Positions 19,563 to 29,090 of a DNA stretch of 36,068 nt are shown piece after piece. The notes beneath the pieces were generated by a model. It made no database searches, was not told where the DNA came from, and saw only the letters and a list, made by a program, of their open reading frames with translations. Each line of letters opens with the position of its first letter. The stretch's first letter is position 1. A program made the translations under genes and the position numbers. Source of the stretch: Chara braunii (Eukaryota > Streptophyta > Charophyceae > Charales > Characeae); contig BFEA01000130.1 of assembly GCA_003427395.1 (NCBI GenBank), positions 1,542,895-1,578,962 on the forward strand, written 5' to 3'.

Positions 19563-20157
19563 NNNNNNNNNNNNNNNNNNNNNNNNNNNNNNNNNNNNNN
19601 NNNNNNNNNNNNNNNNNNNNNNNNNNNNNNNNNNNNNNNNNNNNNNNNNNNNNNNNNNNNNNNNNNNNNNNNNNNNNNNNNNNNNNNNNNNNNNNNNNNN
19701 NNNNNNNNNNNNNNNNNNNNNNNNNNNNNNNNNNNNNNNNNNNNNNNNNNNNNNNNNNNNNNNNNNNNNNNNNNNNNNNNNNNNNNNNNNNNNNNNNNNN
19801 NNNNNNNNNNNNNNNNNNNNNNNNNNNNNNNNNNNNNNNNNNNNNNNNNNNNNNNNNNNNNNNNNNNNNNNNNNNNNNNNNNNNNNNNNNNNNNNNNNNN
19901 NNNNNNNNNNNNNNNNNNNNNNNNNNNNNNNNNNNNNNNNNNNNNNNNNNNNNNNNNNNNNNNNNNNNNNNNNNNNNNNNNNNNNNNNNNNNNNNNNNNN
20001 NNNNNNNNNNNNNNNNNNNNNNNNNNNNNNNNNNNNNNNNNNNNNNNNNNNNNNNNNNNNNNNNNNNNNNNNNNNNNNNNNNNNNNNNNNNNNNNNNNNN
20101 NNNNNNNNNNNNNNNNNNNNNNNNNNNNNNNNNNNNNNNNNNNNNNNNNNNNNNNNN
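19563..20157. other. Assembly gap (595 N)
   Basis: Alignment of the two sides with element 3 suggests that only about 9-10 residues (about 30 bases) of RT are missing, far less than 595. Either the gap length is arbitrary or an insertion lies inside it. Confidence 0.95.
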
Positions 20158-21356
20158 CATTGTTGTAAAGCGTATAAAGAAAAAGGATTGGCTGATGTGA
20201 GCGGTTGGAAGAAGAATGGTAAGATAGGTAGGGCATACTGCATTCCCAAGCACAAAAATGTGTCTCGATGACGTCCTATATGCTTGTTCTACCCGGAGTG
20301 CTCCGTGAGTGGTGGAAGATTAATAGCTCGAGCAGTCAACGAGTTGCTGTGGAATTTACCTAGAAATTCGAATTTGAATCTTAAGAGTGTTAACAGTCTG
20401 CTGCGAAAAGTTGGAAGGGTGAATAAACGATTGATGAAGGAGGACTTCCTGTTGGCAGCCTCCTTTGATATCAAGGAAATGTTCTCGAATTTGCCTTACC
20501 CATCCATTATTCAAGCGTTGTCGTGGGTAGTTGGGTACAAGGAGAATGAAGATGTTCGAGCAATCGTTGTGAGGAAACAAGGTAAGGGCGCTAAACTGCT
20601 GAGAGGCAAATTAGAAGAAAGGTGGAAAAGTCTGTCGTATCTTACAATTCTCAATTTTGTGGCCTTTGAGTTGGAAAACACATTTGTCTTTGCAGCTGGT
20701 AGATGCTTGTGACAAACAGTCGGCATTCCTATAGGAAAGTCTTCGAGTCCTGCGATCGCTTGTCTCATATGTGCTTATAATGAGTTCGTGTCCTCAGTAG
20801 CCTTGGTGTTGACAGGAAATTGTTCCGTGGGTTTCGTTTGGTAGACAATGTGTCTGTCTTTGTGGTATGCAATGGTAAGGATAGTTTGACGAAGGAGAGG
20901 GGGAGAAGGTTGATTAAAGCCTTTGAGCAGTGTTATGACGAAAATTTGGTTTTGGAGCAAACCAATGAATGTGACTATTGGGATTATTTGGGATGTGTCC
21001 TCAAGGTGACCGAAGGGAAGGATGGAGTAAGGTGTTTCCCAATGATGAAGAATCAATGGGAAGGATTAAACGGCAAATTGGTCTTCCAAAATAATCAGGA
21101 CTTCGTATCTTACTCCAACCGTCAACAAAAAATAGTGGTAATCAGTTCCTTTCTCCATCGCGGGAAGACTTACACCTCGGTCCCTGACACTTAATTACCT
21201 TTTTTGTTGTCCCTGAAGAGTGAGCTTTGAAGAAGGGGGTACCCTGATGAGTATTTTGACACTGTTTTAGTGTCCTTCTCGAGAAAATTTGGCGGGGTAT
21301 GGAAGCATTGGATACCAATTTTGACTCGCTGGAGTCGTTTTCTTGGCCAGAAGTAA
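20158..21356 (+). pseudogene. Element 2 reverse transcriptase, C-terminal part
   Basis: Frame 1 from 20158 reads KIGRAYCIPKHK. TGA at 20269-20271 replaces the Trp of the conserved WRPIC. It continues with LLWNLPR and motif A FDIKEMF (about 20465), then TGA 20710-20712, and motif B GIPIGKSSSP directly after. A frameshift near 20820 leads to motif C RLVDNVS, where the second catalytic Asp is Asn. SNRQQKIVVISSFLH follows. A final shift gives the C-terminus, ending FLGQK and TAA at about 21354-21356. The Asn in motif C alone would abolish polymerase activity. Confidence 0.83.
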
Positions 21357-22090
21357 AGGGGTCGGTCTGGTAACCTGCGGTAGGGTACTTTGGTTTGTTT
21401 TTGTTTTTGTTTTTTGTCTCTTTAGTTTTTTGTTTTTTTTTTCCCGAAGTTTTTTGAAGTTTCTGATGAAAAAATAGCTACGGATCTGATCTAACAGACG
21501 TAATGAGTATGTTCCAAACTCTCTAGCATGTACCAGCAATAGTGTTACCGGTTCGGAAACGATTCGTGGTCCTATTATCACACTAGGAACCTTAATCCTG
21601 GTTGATACAACAAGTTCGTCTCGATAATTTCTAAGGTGAGTGCAATTAAACTGCTGTTGGTTTAGACTCGATCCGTGGTTCTACTGAGTTGAAGGATTTT
21701 TTAGGTATAAAAAAAAGTTTTTTAGGCGCGACGGCTCGTGGTGAATCTGGCGTATGACCCAAGTACGGTACTGCTTAGTCTCGACGGAGGAAAAACTTTT
21801 GTTGCTATAGTCATACCGAGATAAAAACGTTCAATTCATCGTCCGCCCCTGATGATCTTGGCACAGCGGCCAGGTGAAACCGGTAGGGTCGTTCGCCGGG
21901 TGGAAGCTACGCTTTCGCCATAGTTGTTGCTTTATTGTTATATTTTACAGCAGTCCCGTTCGGGTTTTTTACAAGCTTTATCTTGTATCATCTCTCCTCT
22001 ACCTAACCCCGTTCTTGGTCTTGGCATGCCGTCTTCATGGTCGATGTATCGTGTCGCCACATGAATGTCTTATTGTTCTCGTATAGCATA
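21276..22090 (+). repeat. 3' pseudo-LTR of element 2
   Basis: It aligns with 15427-16256, starting within the last 27 codons of the RT. Small indels distinguish the copies; the 3' copy lacks about 15 bases just before the hammerhead-like motif. Confidence 0.88.
21845..21890 (+). ncRNA. Hammerhead-like motif, 3' pseudo-LTR of element 2
   Basis: CTGATGA (21849-21855), stem II CTTGG/CCAGG around an 8-nt loop, intact GAAA (21876-21879), palindromic stem III ACCGGT (21879-21884), A, then GGGTC (21886-21890). The 5' strand of stem I reads GCCC, giving four pairs including one wobble. Confidence 0.55.
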
Positions 22091-22102
22091 CAAACCACAA
22101 AG
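22091..22102. repeat. Target-site duplication of element 2, right copy
   Basis: Identical to 15407-15418. Confidence 0.85.
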
Positions 22103-22206
22103 ATAAGTACTCTCACCAACGCAAATCACCTTTGATAAACAATAGTTCATAGTCTTTCAATGATTTATCCCTTTATAGCCAACTTACATAGGGCATCGAG
22201 TTAGGT

Positions 22207-23011
22207 CATTCACATTAGAAACAATGCCAACTCTATGCCTTAGTTATACACGAACATATTGCACAACTACTTCTCTCTTCATTGGCATATGACTAAGTTA
22301 TTCGTCTTAGAAACAATACTTAGTTGCCTTGATCTGTTTAAATAGGCAAGTTATATATATATATCTGAACTTAATCTTAAAAAATGAGCGTAGGACTGAG
22401 ACATTCATCTTAGAAACAATGCTCAGCCGGCCCAAGTTACCTTCAATTATAGCTCTTAATTATAGTCTCTTAATTTGTGATAAAACTATAGTCAGACCAT
22501 TCATCTTAGAAACAGTGTCTGGCTAGCCTTGTTCTCATAAGCATATAAATATAAACATATAGAAACTCATATTTCTTTGTTCACATTATAATCCTGTGGC
22601 CTAAGACTTAGACCATTTATCTTAGAAACAATGTCCAGTCTTTGGCCTGAACCTCCCTAAGAATAAAACAACCAAAAGAGTAGGGTCATTCGTCTTAGAG
22701 ACAATGTCCAACCCTCTTTTCTAAGCACTGAAAAAAAGGCAGAGTACCCTGGGCCAAGGCTCAGAGACCGTTCAGAAACCACCCAAAATAAACAACGACC
22801 AGACCATTCGTCTTAGAAACAATGTTTGGTCCTCAAAGTTTAATCAATCAATACCCCATAGAACAAGTAGTCAGACCATTCGTCTTAGAAACAATGCCTG
22901 GCTAAAATTAAATAAAATTAGCGACCAAGCCATTCGTTTTAGAAACAATGCTTGGTCCTTCAGAAAACAGAACAAAACACAGCAGTCAGGTCATTCATCT
23001 TAGAAACAATG
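22207..23011. repeat. Array of ten constant-core, variable-stem hairpins
   Basis: A core close to CATTCGTCTTAGAAACAATG starts at 22207, 22299, 22402, 22498, 22614, 22687, 22805, 22877, 22931 and 22992. CATT and AATG at its two ends are complementary. In almost every unit the bases outside the core are also complementary but differ in sequence: ACTAAG/CTTAGT at 22299, CTGAG/CTCAG at 22402, GACCAAG/CTTGGTC at 22931, GACCAGA/TTTGGTC at 22805. In the unit at 22299 both core ends changed together (TATT and AATA), preserving the pair. Spacing is 54-118 bases and the sequence between units is unrelated. Function unknown. Confidence 0.85.
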
Positions 23012-23245
23012 CCTAACCCTATAAAACCCATTCGGACACAAGCAAAACTGCCTTCCTTCCAACCTTCCCCCTGATGCAACCCTTTATTACAATCTGCTTT
23101 CAGACAGACAAACAAAACTGAAACTGTCATTGCATATACCTTCCTTTACTTAGTCTGGTTTGTGTCCTGAAAGTCAAACTAGAAAGTCAAAATAGGGTGC
23201 ATGCAGTATACTTAGTCAACCATAGCAAGATGTAAAAATAGGGGT
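23012..23245. other. Right flank of the hairpin array, no gene
   Basis: Unremarkable sequence up to the target duplication of hAT-like copy C. No motif recognised. Confidence 0.4.
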
Positions 23246-23648
23246 CTATGTTGCCACTTGTACGCACCCTCGTACGAGTACGGACTCGTACTCTTGTACT
23301 CGTACGCTACTCGTACGCTACTCGTACGCTAGGGGCCCCGTACAAGTTTTTTTTTTTTTTTTTTTTTTTTTAATCCGGTATTCTTTTTTTTCCCCCTCAA
23401 ATTATAATAAGAATCTGAAGATGATGCTCAGCCAAATATTGCTTGTTTTGTGTTGTTGCATCCCATAGTTCCTTTTCAGATTATTTTGATGACTTTTTTA
23501 TTTTATTATTTTATTTTTTTTTTGCTTTTTCGTACGGGGGCGTACAAGACGTACAGGTTCCCGTACAGGTCCCCGTACAGATCCCGTACAAAAATAACCT
23601 GTACGTTTCGTACGGGAAACCCCCGTACGTGTACTCTATGCAACGTAG
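23246..23648. mobile_element. hAT-like non-autonomous element, CTACGTT family, copy C
   Basis: The left end is CTATGTTGCCACTTG; the reverse complement of the right end is CTACGTTGCATAGAG. Perfect 8-base target duplication ATAGGGGT (23238-23245 and 23649-23656). CGTAC words are very dense near both ends. Core at about 23410-23450. No coding capacity. The perfect duplication suggests it is the youngest of the three copies. Confidence 0.92.
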
Positions 23649-23656
23649 ATAGGGGT

Positions 23657-25794
23657 TATACTGAGTTTATAGAGGGGGAGTAATTATTACCTTTCAATTC
23701 CCTGCCTCCAGAACTCCTCCTGAGTTCCGACATAGCTCCTGCAACCAGTGGGGCGAACCTCCCACAGAGGCGTTAGCACGGATTACGGGTTGCAATCCCG
23801 CCTGCCGCCTTCCTCTCAAAACCAATAGACTAGATTTAGAGTAAGATGGGCAGGAAAAAAATATTTCAGTCTCTCAGATACAAGAATGGTGCACTCAGAC
23901 TTGGGAGAAAGGGCCTTGGTTCCTTAATGCTCCCGAGGACCCCGCAATGGTGGCCAAAATACGCAGCGGCTTGGCCAAACTGAAGTCAAACCATAGTCAA
24001 ACCGCTTTGACTCCCCTACGACCCTTCCATTTGCAGCAATAGACCCTTGTCAACGAGCTCCGCTATCTCGCAAAGCTTCAAGGTCTGAACCGCCTCAGCC
24101 ACAACTCAAGGCAGGGGCCGTGGACACAAAACACAGCCCCCCCCCTTCCTTGTAGTAGAGCCACATCGTGGCATGTTCGGCTATGTAAGTGCGGCATGCC
24201 TGCCAACATGTAAATCTGTTACTCTGCAGTCGGCTTCCCTTCTACTCCTCGATTTCTTCCCTTACTTCCTCTACATCTTCAGGTGTGCCTGATCTATATC
24301 TCAACCAGATGCGCACTCTCCCATATACAGGATCAGGGAGCACAACCGGGGGACCTGTTCAAGCCGACACACCCGCGCAACATGGCCAGTCTGGAGCGAC
24401 GAGACGACCATGATCGTGCACGAAGGACAATACCCAGACGAGCACGAGCCAGGAGCTGAATCCGCGAGCTGCACGTCACGAAAACTGGGTTGAAATATAT
24501 GGCGACGGCCCCGCTCCACTACTCCCAAAACGTGCGCGGTGATACTGAATCCATCTCCGAAACATGGGGGGATACACTGCCCCTTTGTTCACACGCACGG
24601 ACTCAGAGAGCTAGCGAGTAACTTCCTTCGTCGGTATGGTAAGCAACGCACCAGCCCGGTAGGTAAGTCTCGAACTACTCTGACACTCCCCTCGATAGGG
24701 TGAGCAAAAGTCAAGTTCTACCGCTAAAACGTAGTTAGATGCATTCTCACTGTAGACCTTTCTTCCTCCCACTATCTTCAACGATTAAACGAGCAAGCTC
24801 GAATGTATCTTTCGCTAAAAGATGGCCGGATGCATGCACGCAGAGAGATAGAGAGACATTGCTTCCACCCTTAGGAGCAACGTATCGGCCGACAGGTAAG
24901 TATCCTACCCCCGTGGTTCACTCCCCCCTCGCTTGCCCCATCGTCAGCGTGGGTGCCCGCTTTCTTCTTCATTGCGCAGCTCCACTTCGTACCAGTTCCT
25001 ATTCAGCATGCCTAACCTCAATACTAACACCCTTATCACGCTCGCCCCCTTCCTATACCCTGAAAACAGACCTTACACCGCTCAAAATCGTTTCTGAATC
25101 GGGTGAGCCCGACTGGCAAAGACTGAATGAATCCTCTGCTAAAACGTGGGAGTGTTAGTTGCCATGCTCAAGCTTTCGTCAGGCGCAGCCTACGGTAGTA
25201 ACCCCAACAAAACTAACATCCTACTCGAAAAACAAACGTCATCACCTCGTTCGCCCTATCCGAAAACCCCGCTTTAGCATTTTTTCTTGTAAAAATCGGT
25301 TACGGGATGACTAAGTCACCCTGATTCCCTCTCTCCCGTTCCTCCACTCTCCCGCAACCCTCTTCTTCTACACCGAATGACTCGCTTCCTTCTCTCTAAA
25401 ACTAACGTAGCCATTGGAATCGCCTTACCTTAGAATGCAGGAATCGCCCCTCCCCTCACCCGATTCGGATAAGAATCGGATGAGATACCTTTTCTTCCTT
25501 ATTCTTCCTCCTCTCTCCACCATAGTTTTTGCACACCGTTCCTTCCCACTAGCTCATATCCTACTAATCCACTAACTAATCTCACCTCATAATCGTGCTT
25601 GCCCGAGATCAAAATCCCAGAATTGGCTCTTACCGCACTCGATTCGGCGAAGAATTGAGAGGATTATCACTCCCTGATGCGCCCCACCGTCTCTTCGCTA
25701 TTGCCTTTTTCTATCAGTACCTGGCGCGAAATCGCACCAAGTTCTTTCCACCTTTTCCCAACCTTACCTTTCCCCGTCGTTCTGCTGCCTGTCT
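23657..25794. other. No gene recognised
   Basis: Moderate GC content. The longest plus-strand open frame (24739-25158, 139 codons) shows no domain and is rich in Ser, Pro and Arg. Small hairpins occur, for example CCGATTC with GAATCGG at about 25460-25480. The region may be degraded repeat, but no terminal structures were found. Confidence 0.4.
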
Positions 25795-25802
25795 CTCCCG
25801 AT

Positions 25803-26232
25803 CTGTGTATCCGTTTGAACGCCATGAACGCGCGTTCGCGTTCAAATGTGCGTTTGAACCTGGATTGCGCGTTCTCGTTCAGAATTGAACGGCGTTCAAT
25901 TATTTATTTATTTTTTATGAAAAAACAAAAACATTTTAATACCTAAAAATAACTTTGTTTTTCTTCGTTTTTTTTAATGAGTTCTGAATGATGTGAGGTA
26001 CATGACTCTCAATTTTGGCGTCATTTGGCTAAGGCAAACAAAAATGAAAAATCGCCAAAGATGGCGGTGTCAAATCGTGTTTGCTCACTAATTTCAATTC
26101 TTTTTTTACTTTTTTTTTTTTTTTCTGTTTTTTATTTGTTTGTCCAATTTGGTAACGAATTTAGATTTGATGCTGAGGCAAATGTTGTTTATTTGATTTT
26201 TCTTCATAACATTTTTTTTTTCGGAATTTTTT

Positions 26233-26265
<33 letters not shown>

Positions 26266-26373
26266 CCCCCGCGTGGAACTGAACTCCGTGTTCGGTCTCG
26301 TTCATTGAACGCGCGTGCATTCCGTTCAATTTCTGAACGAAAACCAGCGTTCAATGAACGCGCGGTTTCACAG
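25803..26373. mobile_element. hAT-like non-autonomous element with GAACGCG-rich ends
   Basis: The left end is CTGTGTATCCGTTTGAACG; the reverse complement of the right end is CTGTGAAACCGCGCGTTC. The flanks CTCCCGAT (25795-25802) and CTCCCTCT (26374-26381) agree at six of eight bases. Subterminal sequence is packed with GAACGCGCGTTC-type palindromes. The core lies at about 26152-26195. Long poly-T runs are at 26108-26123 and 26233-26265. No protein encoded. Confidence 0.75.
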
Positions 26374-26381
26374 CTCCCTCT

Positions 26382-27479
26382 ACCTCGGCCCTTCTGCTCC
26401 TACTCGTTGCCACAACGCCCAGCCCTGTCTCTCTTCGTTACTGTCAAGACCGGTGGTGGAAACTGTGTGCTAAGCTGCTCTCCACTCCTCCCTTAGCGCT
26501 CGTCGGCCCTTCTCCTACGCTTACCGCGTCTCAGCGGGTTATTAACGGCCGACTGCGCACGTCTGATCCTTTTGACGATTGTCCAGCGTTTCGACAGCGG
26601 TTGGCAAAAAAACTATGAGACGACCAGTGTCTAGGTAGCTCGCATGTATAACCAGGTCCCGTCGACCGAGCTGCACAGTCGCCCTGCACAGCTCTCTGCC
26701 GTAATACCCCTGGGCCCTATGCCCCCACTGGTCAGCACTTTTCGGGCCTAGAAGGTATATCCCCTCCTCCCTCACGACTCTCTCTGCAGGCCGTGGCTCA
26801 CGGGAGGTGTACCCCCTGGCTCCGACGGGCGTATCCTCTCAACCTCTTTGTAGCCAGCCAGCAGATGGCGGATGCCGTGCTCACTAAAGGTCCCTGCCGC
26901 TGAGGGTTTTCTTACATCGTAGGCAAATGCCCCTCCGACTCGCATGCACGTAGAACTCCTCGACCCGCATCTACTATCGGTTCCGGGGTTGCGCCCAAAA
27001 ATGAAAAGAATACAAAAAAAACAAAGGTAAAATAATAAAAATAGGCACAAAAAATTTAAAGATCAAACCGCACAGCGAGAGGGGAGGAGGGAAATGAGGA
27101 CTACTACTACCGCCATGGTCCCGACTAGCTACCCTACGGTAGTTAGTCTTTCGTGCCCACCGTGCGGTCGCTTGTTCTCGCGGCTTTACCCTCACTCCCA
27201 CCTCGCTGTCATGCGGACCCATGTCATTGTCGATGTCGTCTTCCGCACGTACCAGAAGTCACAAGCAAGCGCCCCAATCAAAAGGCAAAAATCTTCTTAA
27301 TAAATAAATAAATAAATAAAAATTTGACCGGCGATCACGCCGGCTCTTCAGTCATCAAGAAATAAAATCATGAGCGCCTTAAGTCTGCGCGTCCACACAC
27401 TCTCTATTCTAGTCAACCATCCAGTCAACGTAACCTACAGACACTTGCGCGTCTCACACGGTATACTCAAATATTAATC
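26382..27479. other. No gene recognised; one possible finger-like fragment
   Basis: GC-rich to about 26990, then AT-rich. A 68-codon plus-strand frame (27094-27300) contains CPPCGRLFSRL followed by His residues, loosely like a C2H2 finger but with unusual spacing. An (AATA)n tract lies at about 27299-27321, shortly before element 3. Confidence 0.35.
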
Positions 27480-27491
27480 TAAACTTATTTT

Positions 27492-28582
27492 TTGTCAACT
27501 GCAAAAACCAGGGCGGGTACCCTTGTAAGGGTATTCGTATCGCCACCGCCACGTCCAAAGTTTTGGCGCTCTAATCAGGAAAAGTTCAATGAAATATATG
27601 ACTGGTGGCACACGGAGATGCAGGTGAGGAACGTGTCACAGCAGGAGAAGGAACGTGAGAGAATCAAAGAAGAAGAAAGAAATAAGAAGGCTAGGGAGGC
27701 AGAGGAATGGAAGAAGGAGAGGCAAAAGTTTCATAAGGAGATAGGTCAGCTATTGGGGGAACAATTGAAGGAGGTCTGCCGTTCGATTCAGCCGACTACC
27801 GGTGCGAGTAATCATAAAGAAGATGAGATTGTAAGGTTGAGGCGGGAATCAGAGGAATTCCGTAGAAGTATGGAGGAGAAAATTGAGAAATTAACATTGG
27901 AGAACGAGCAGTTGAGATGTACGAAGGAGGCAACCAATGAGGGTTACTGTGCCTTAGGCAACAGATCTGGTGTCAAACGAAGAACCGACGTTCTTGGCGA
28001 AGGGGTAGTGGAACCAAACCCGACGACTCAGCGAGAGCATACCCACCTATGGAATCGGCTGGTGAGTTGCAGAAGCTGCGAGCAGCGTATAGCAAGACGA
28101 CTAGTGACAGAGAGATGATGGAGGCTGGGAACCGATTGTTGAAGGAGCTCAAGGTAAGCGGACAAGTTGAGCTGGTTGAGCCATGGCAAAAGATGAACTG
28201 AACCCAGATGCCTCAGACCAATCTTCGTACTACATTTGACGAAGTCACAATCGTATGCTCTGAGGACGAGGATGATGACTCTGCCCCACTAGTCAGGTCT
28301 AGTACGATGAGTAAGAAACGTAAATACGAGAATGGGATCCGAAGAGATTTACGAGGACAGAAGAAAGTTGATTTTCTGGAGATCTGCGCTAAAGAGGGTG
28401 TTCAATTTGCTACGATCAAGCAAGCTACCGAGGACTTGGTGAAGGTGAGGATGGAGAAAGCGTTTCCTACCAAACAAGGTGAGTGCAGTCATGCTTCGGA
28501 GGAGGAGGATGATTAAGCCAAGACAGGGAAGGGGAAGGAAGGAACCCGCGGTGTGTTACTGGAGGAGATTGTAGACGAATAG
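27492..28582 (+). pseudogene. Element 3 N-terminal region: coiled coil and SAP-like motif
   Basis: Frame 3 (27492-28115) opens with a basic segment and is followed by a long Glu/Lys/Arg coiled coil (about 27640-27930). Just upstream, another frame reads NCKNQGGYPC (about 27500-27530), which may be the ruin of the zinc knuckle, but this is weak. A shift leads to frame 2 (28208 onward), with acidic residues and the SAP-like motif (FLEICAKEGVQF, about 28373-28408). That frame passes TAA (28514-28516) and TAG (28580-28582) and runs without a shift into the nuclease domain. As in element 1, this supports an original single protein. Confidence 0.75.
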
Positions 28583-29090
28583 GGTCTTATCCCCAGTGCA
28601 GATGCACTCTCGCAGTGCTTAACTAACTATTATAGCTCGAGGATCGATGCTGTGCTTATCCGTGATTCGAAGTCCGATGGCTTGTTTAGGATTCTTACTA
28701 CCATGCTGATTTCACGAGGGGAGGTTTCATGGTTAATGAAGTTCAAAAGTTATATTGAGGATTTGGCTTCGTCGGGGTTTGACTTTCTTCGTTGTCCTGG
28801 TCCTTTGGTGTATGCAATTGTTTCTCTGTGGAGTCGATACATTTATATAGGATCTACCACTAGGGACTTACCGACACGTTGGAAGGGGCACGTATACCGA
28901 TGTTTGAATCAGGGAGAATCTAGGAGGGGACATAAACTGTATTGATAGATGAGAAGGTTTGGGTTGAAGAAGTTCGTAGCGATACCGTTGGTTGCATGCA
29001 GTCCGGAGGAAGTACTATTTGATGAGAGTTTTCTGATTAAGATTTTCTCCCCCCACCTAAATTCCAAGGAAAGAGGAAGTGTGTGAAGAA
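28583..29090 (+). pseudogene. Element 3 GIY-YIG endonuclease domain
   Basis: Frame 2 begins with a linker (GLIPSADALSQCL), then PGPLVYAIVS (GIY strand), IYIGST (YIG) and TRWKGH (catalytic Arg and His). TGA 28943-28945 and TAG 28946-28948 fall where elements 1 and 2 read His/Arg and Trp. The frame resumes with MRRFGLKK, VAIPLVAC, and FDESFLI with the catalytic Glu, SPHLN and a short basic end. The two adjacent stops are each one transition away from CGA and TGG. Confidence 0.82.

Larger units (their letters stand above)
15419..22090 (+). mobile_element. Penelope-like retroelement, element 2 (N-terminal GIY-YIG), decayed
   Basis: It is bounded by a perfect 12-base duplication and by pseudo-LTRs of about 0.82 kb. 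The coding order is the same as in element 1, but the proteins differ strongly, so it is a separate family. It has numerous frameshifts, several stops, an insertion of organelle-type tRNA sequence (about 17692-17842) and an assembly gap (19563-20157). Confidence 0.88.

Noticed and set aside
20269-20271. TGA read as selenocysteine, as reported for some animal PLEs of this group
   Set aside because: The homologous residue is Trp, other stops include TAA and TAG, and the copies also carry frameshifts. No sign of a selenocysteine insertion element was sought or seen.
22207-23011. CRISPR array
   Set aside because: Spacing varies from 54 to 118 bases, the flanks of each core are complementary to each other, the context is eukaryotic repeat DNA and no cas gene is present.
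24739-25158. 139-codon gene
   Set aside because: No recognisable motif; it lies in pyrimidine-rich unassigned DNA, where long frames arise by chance.
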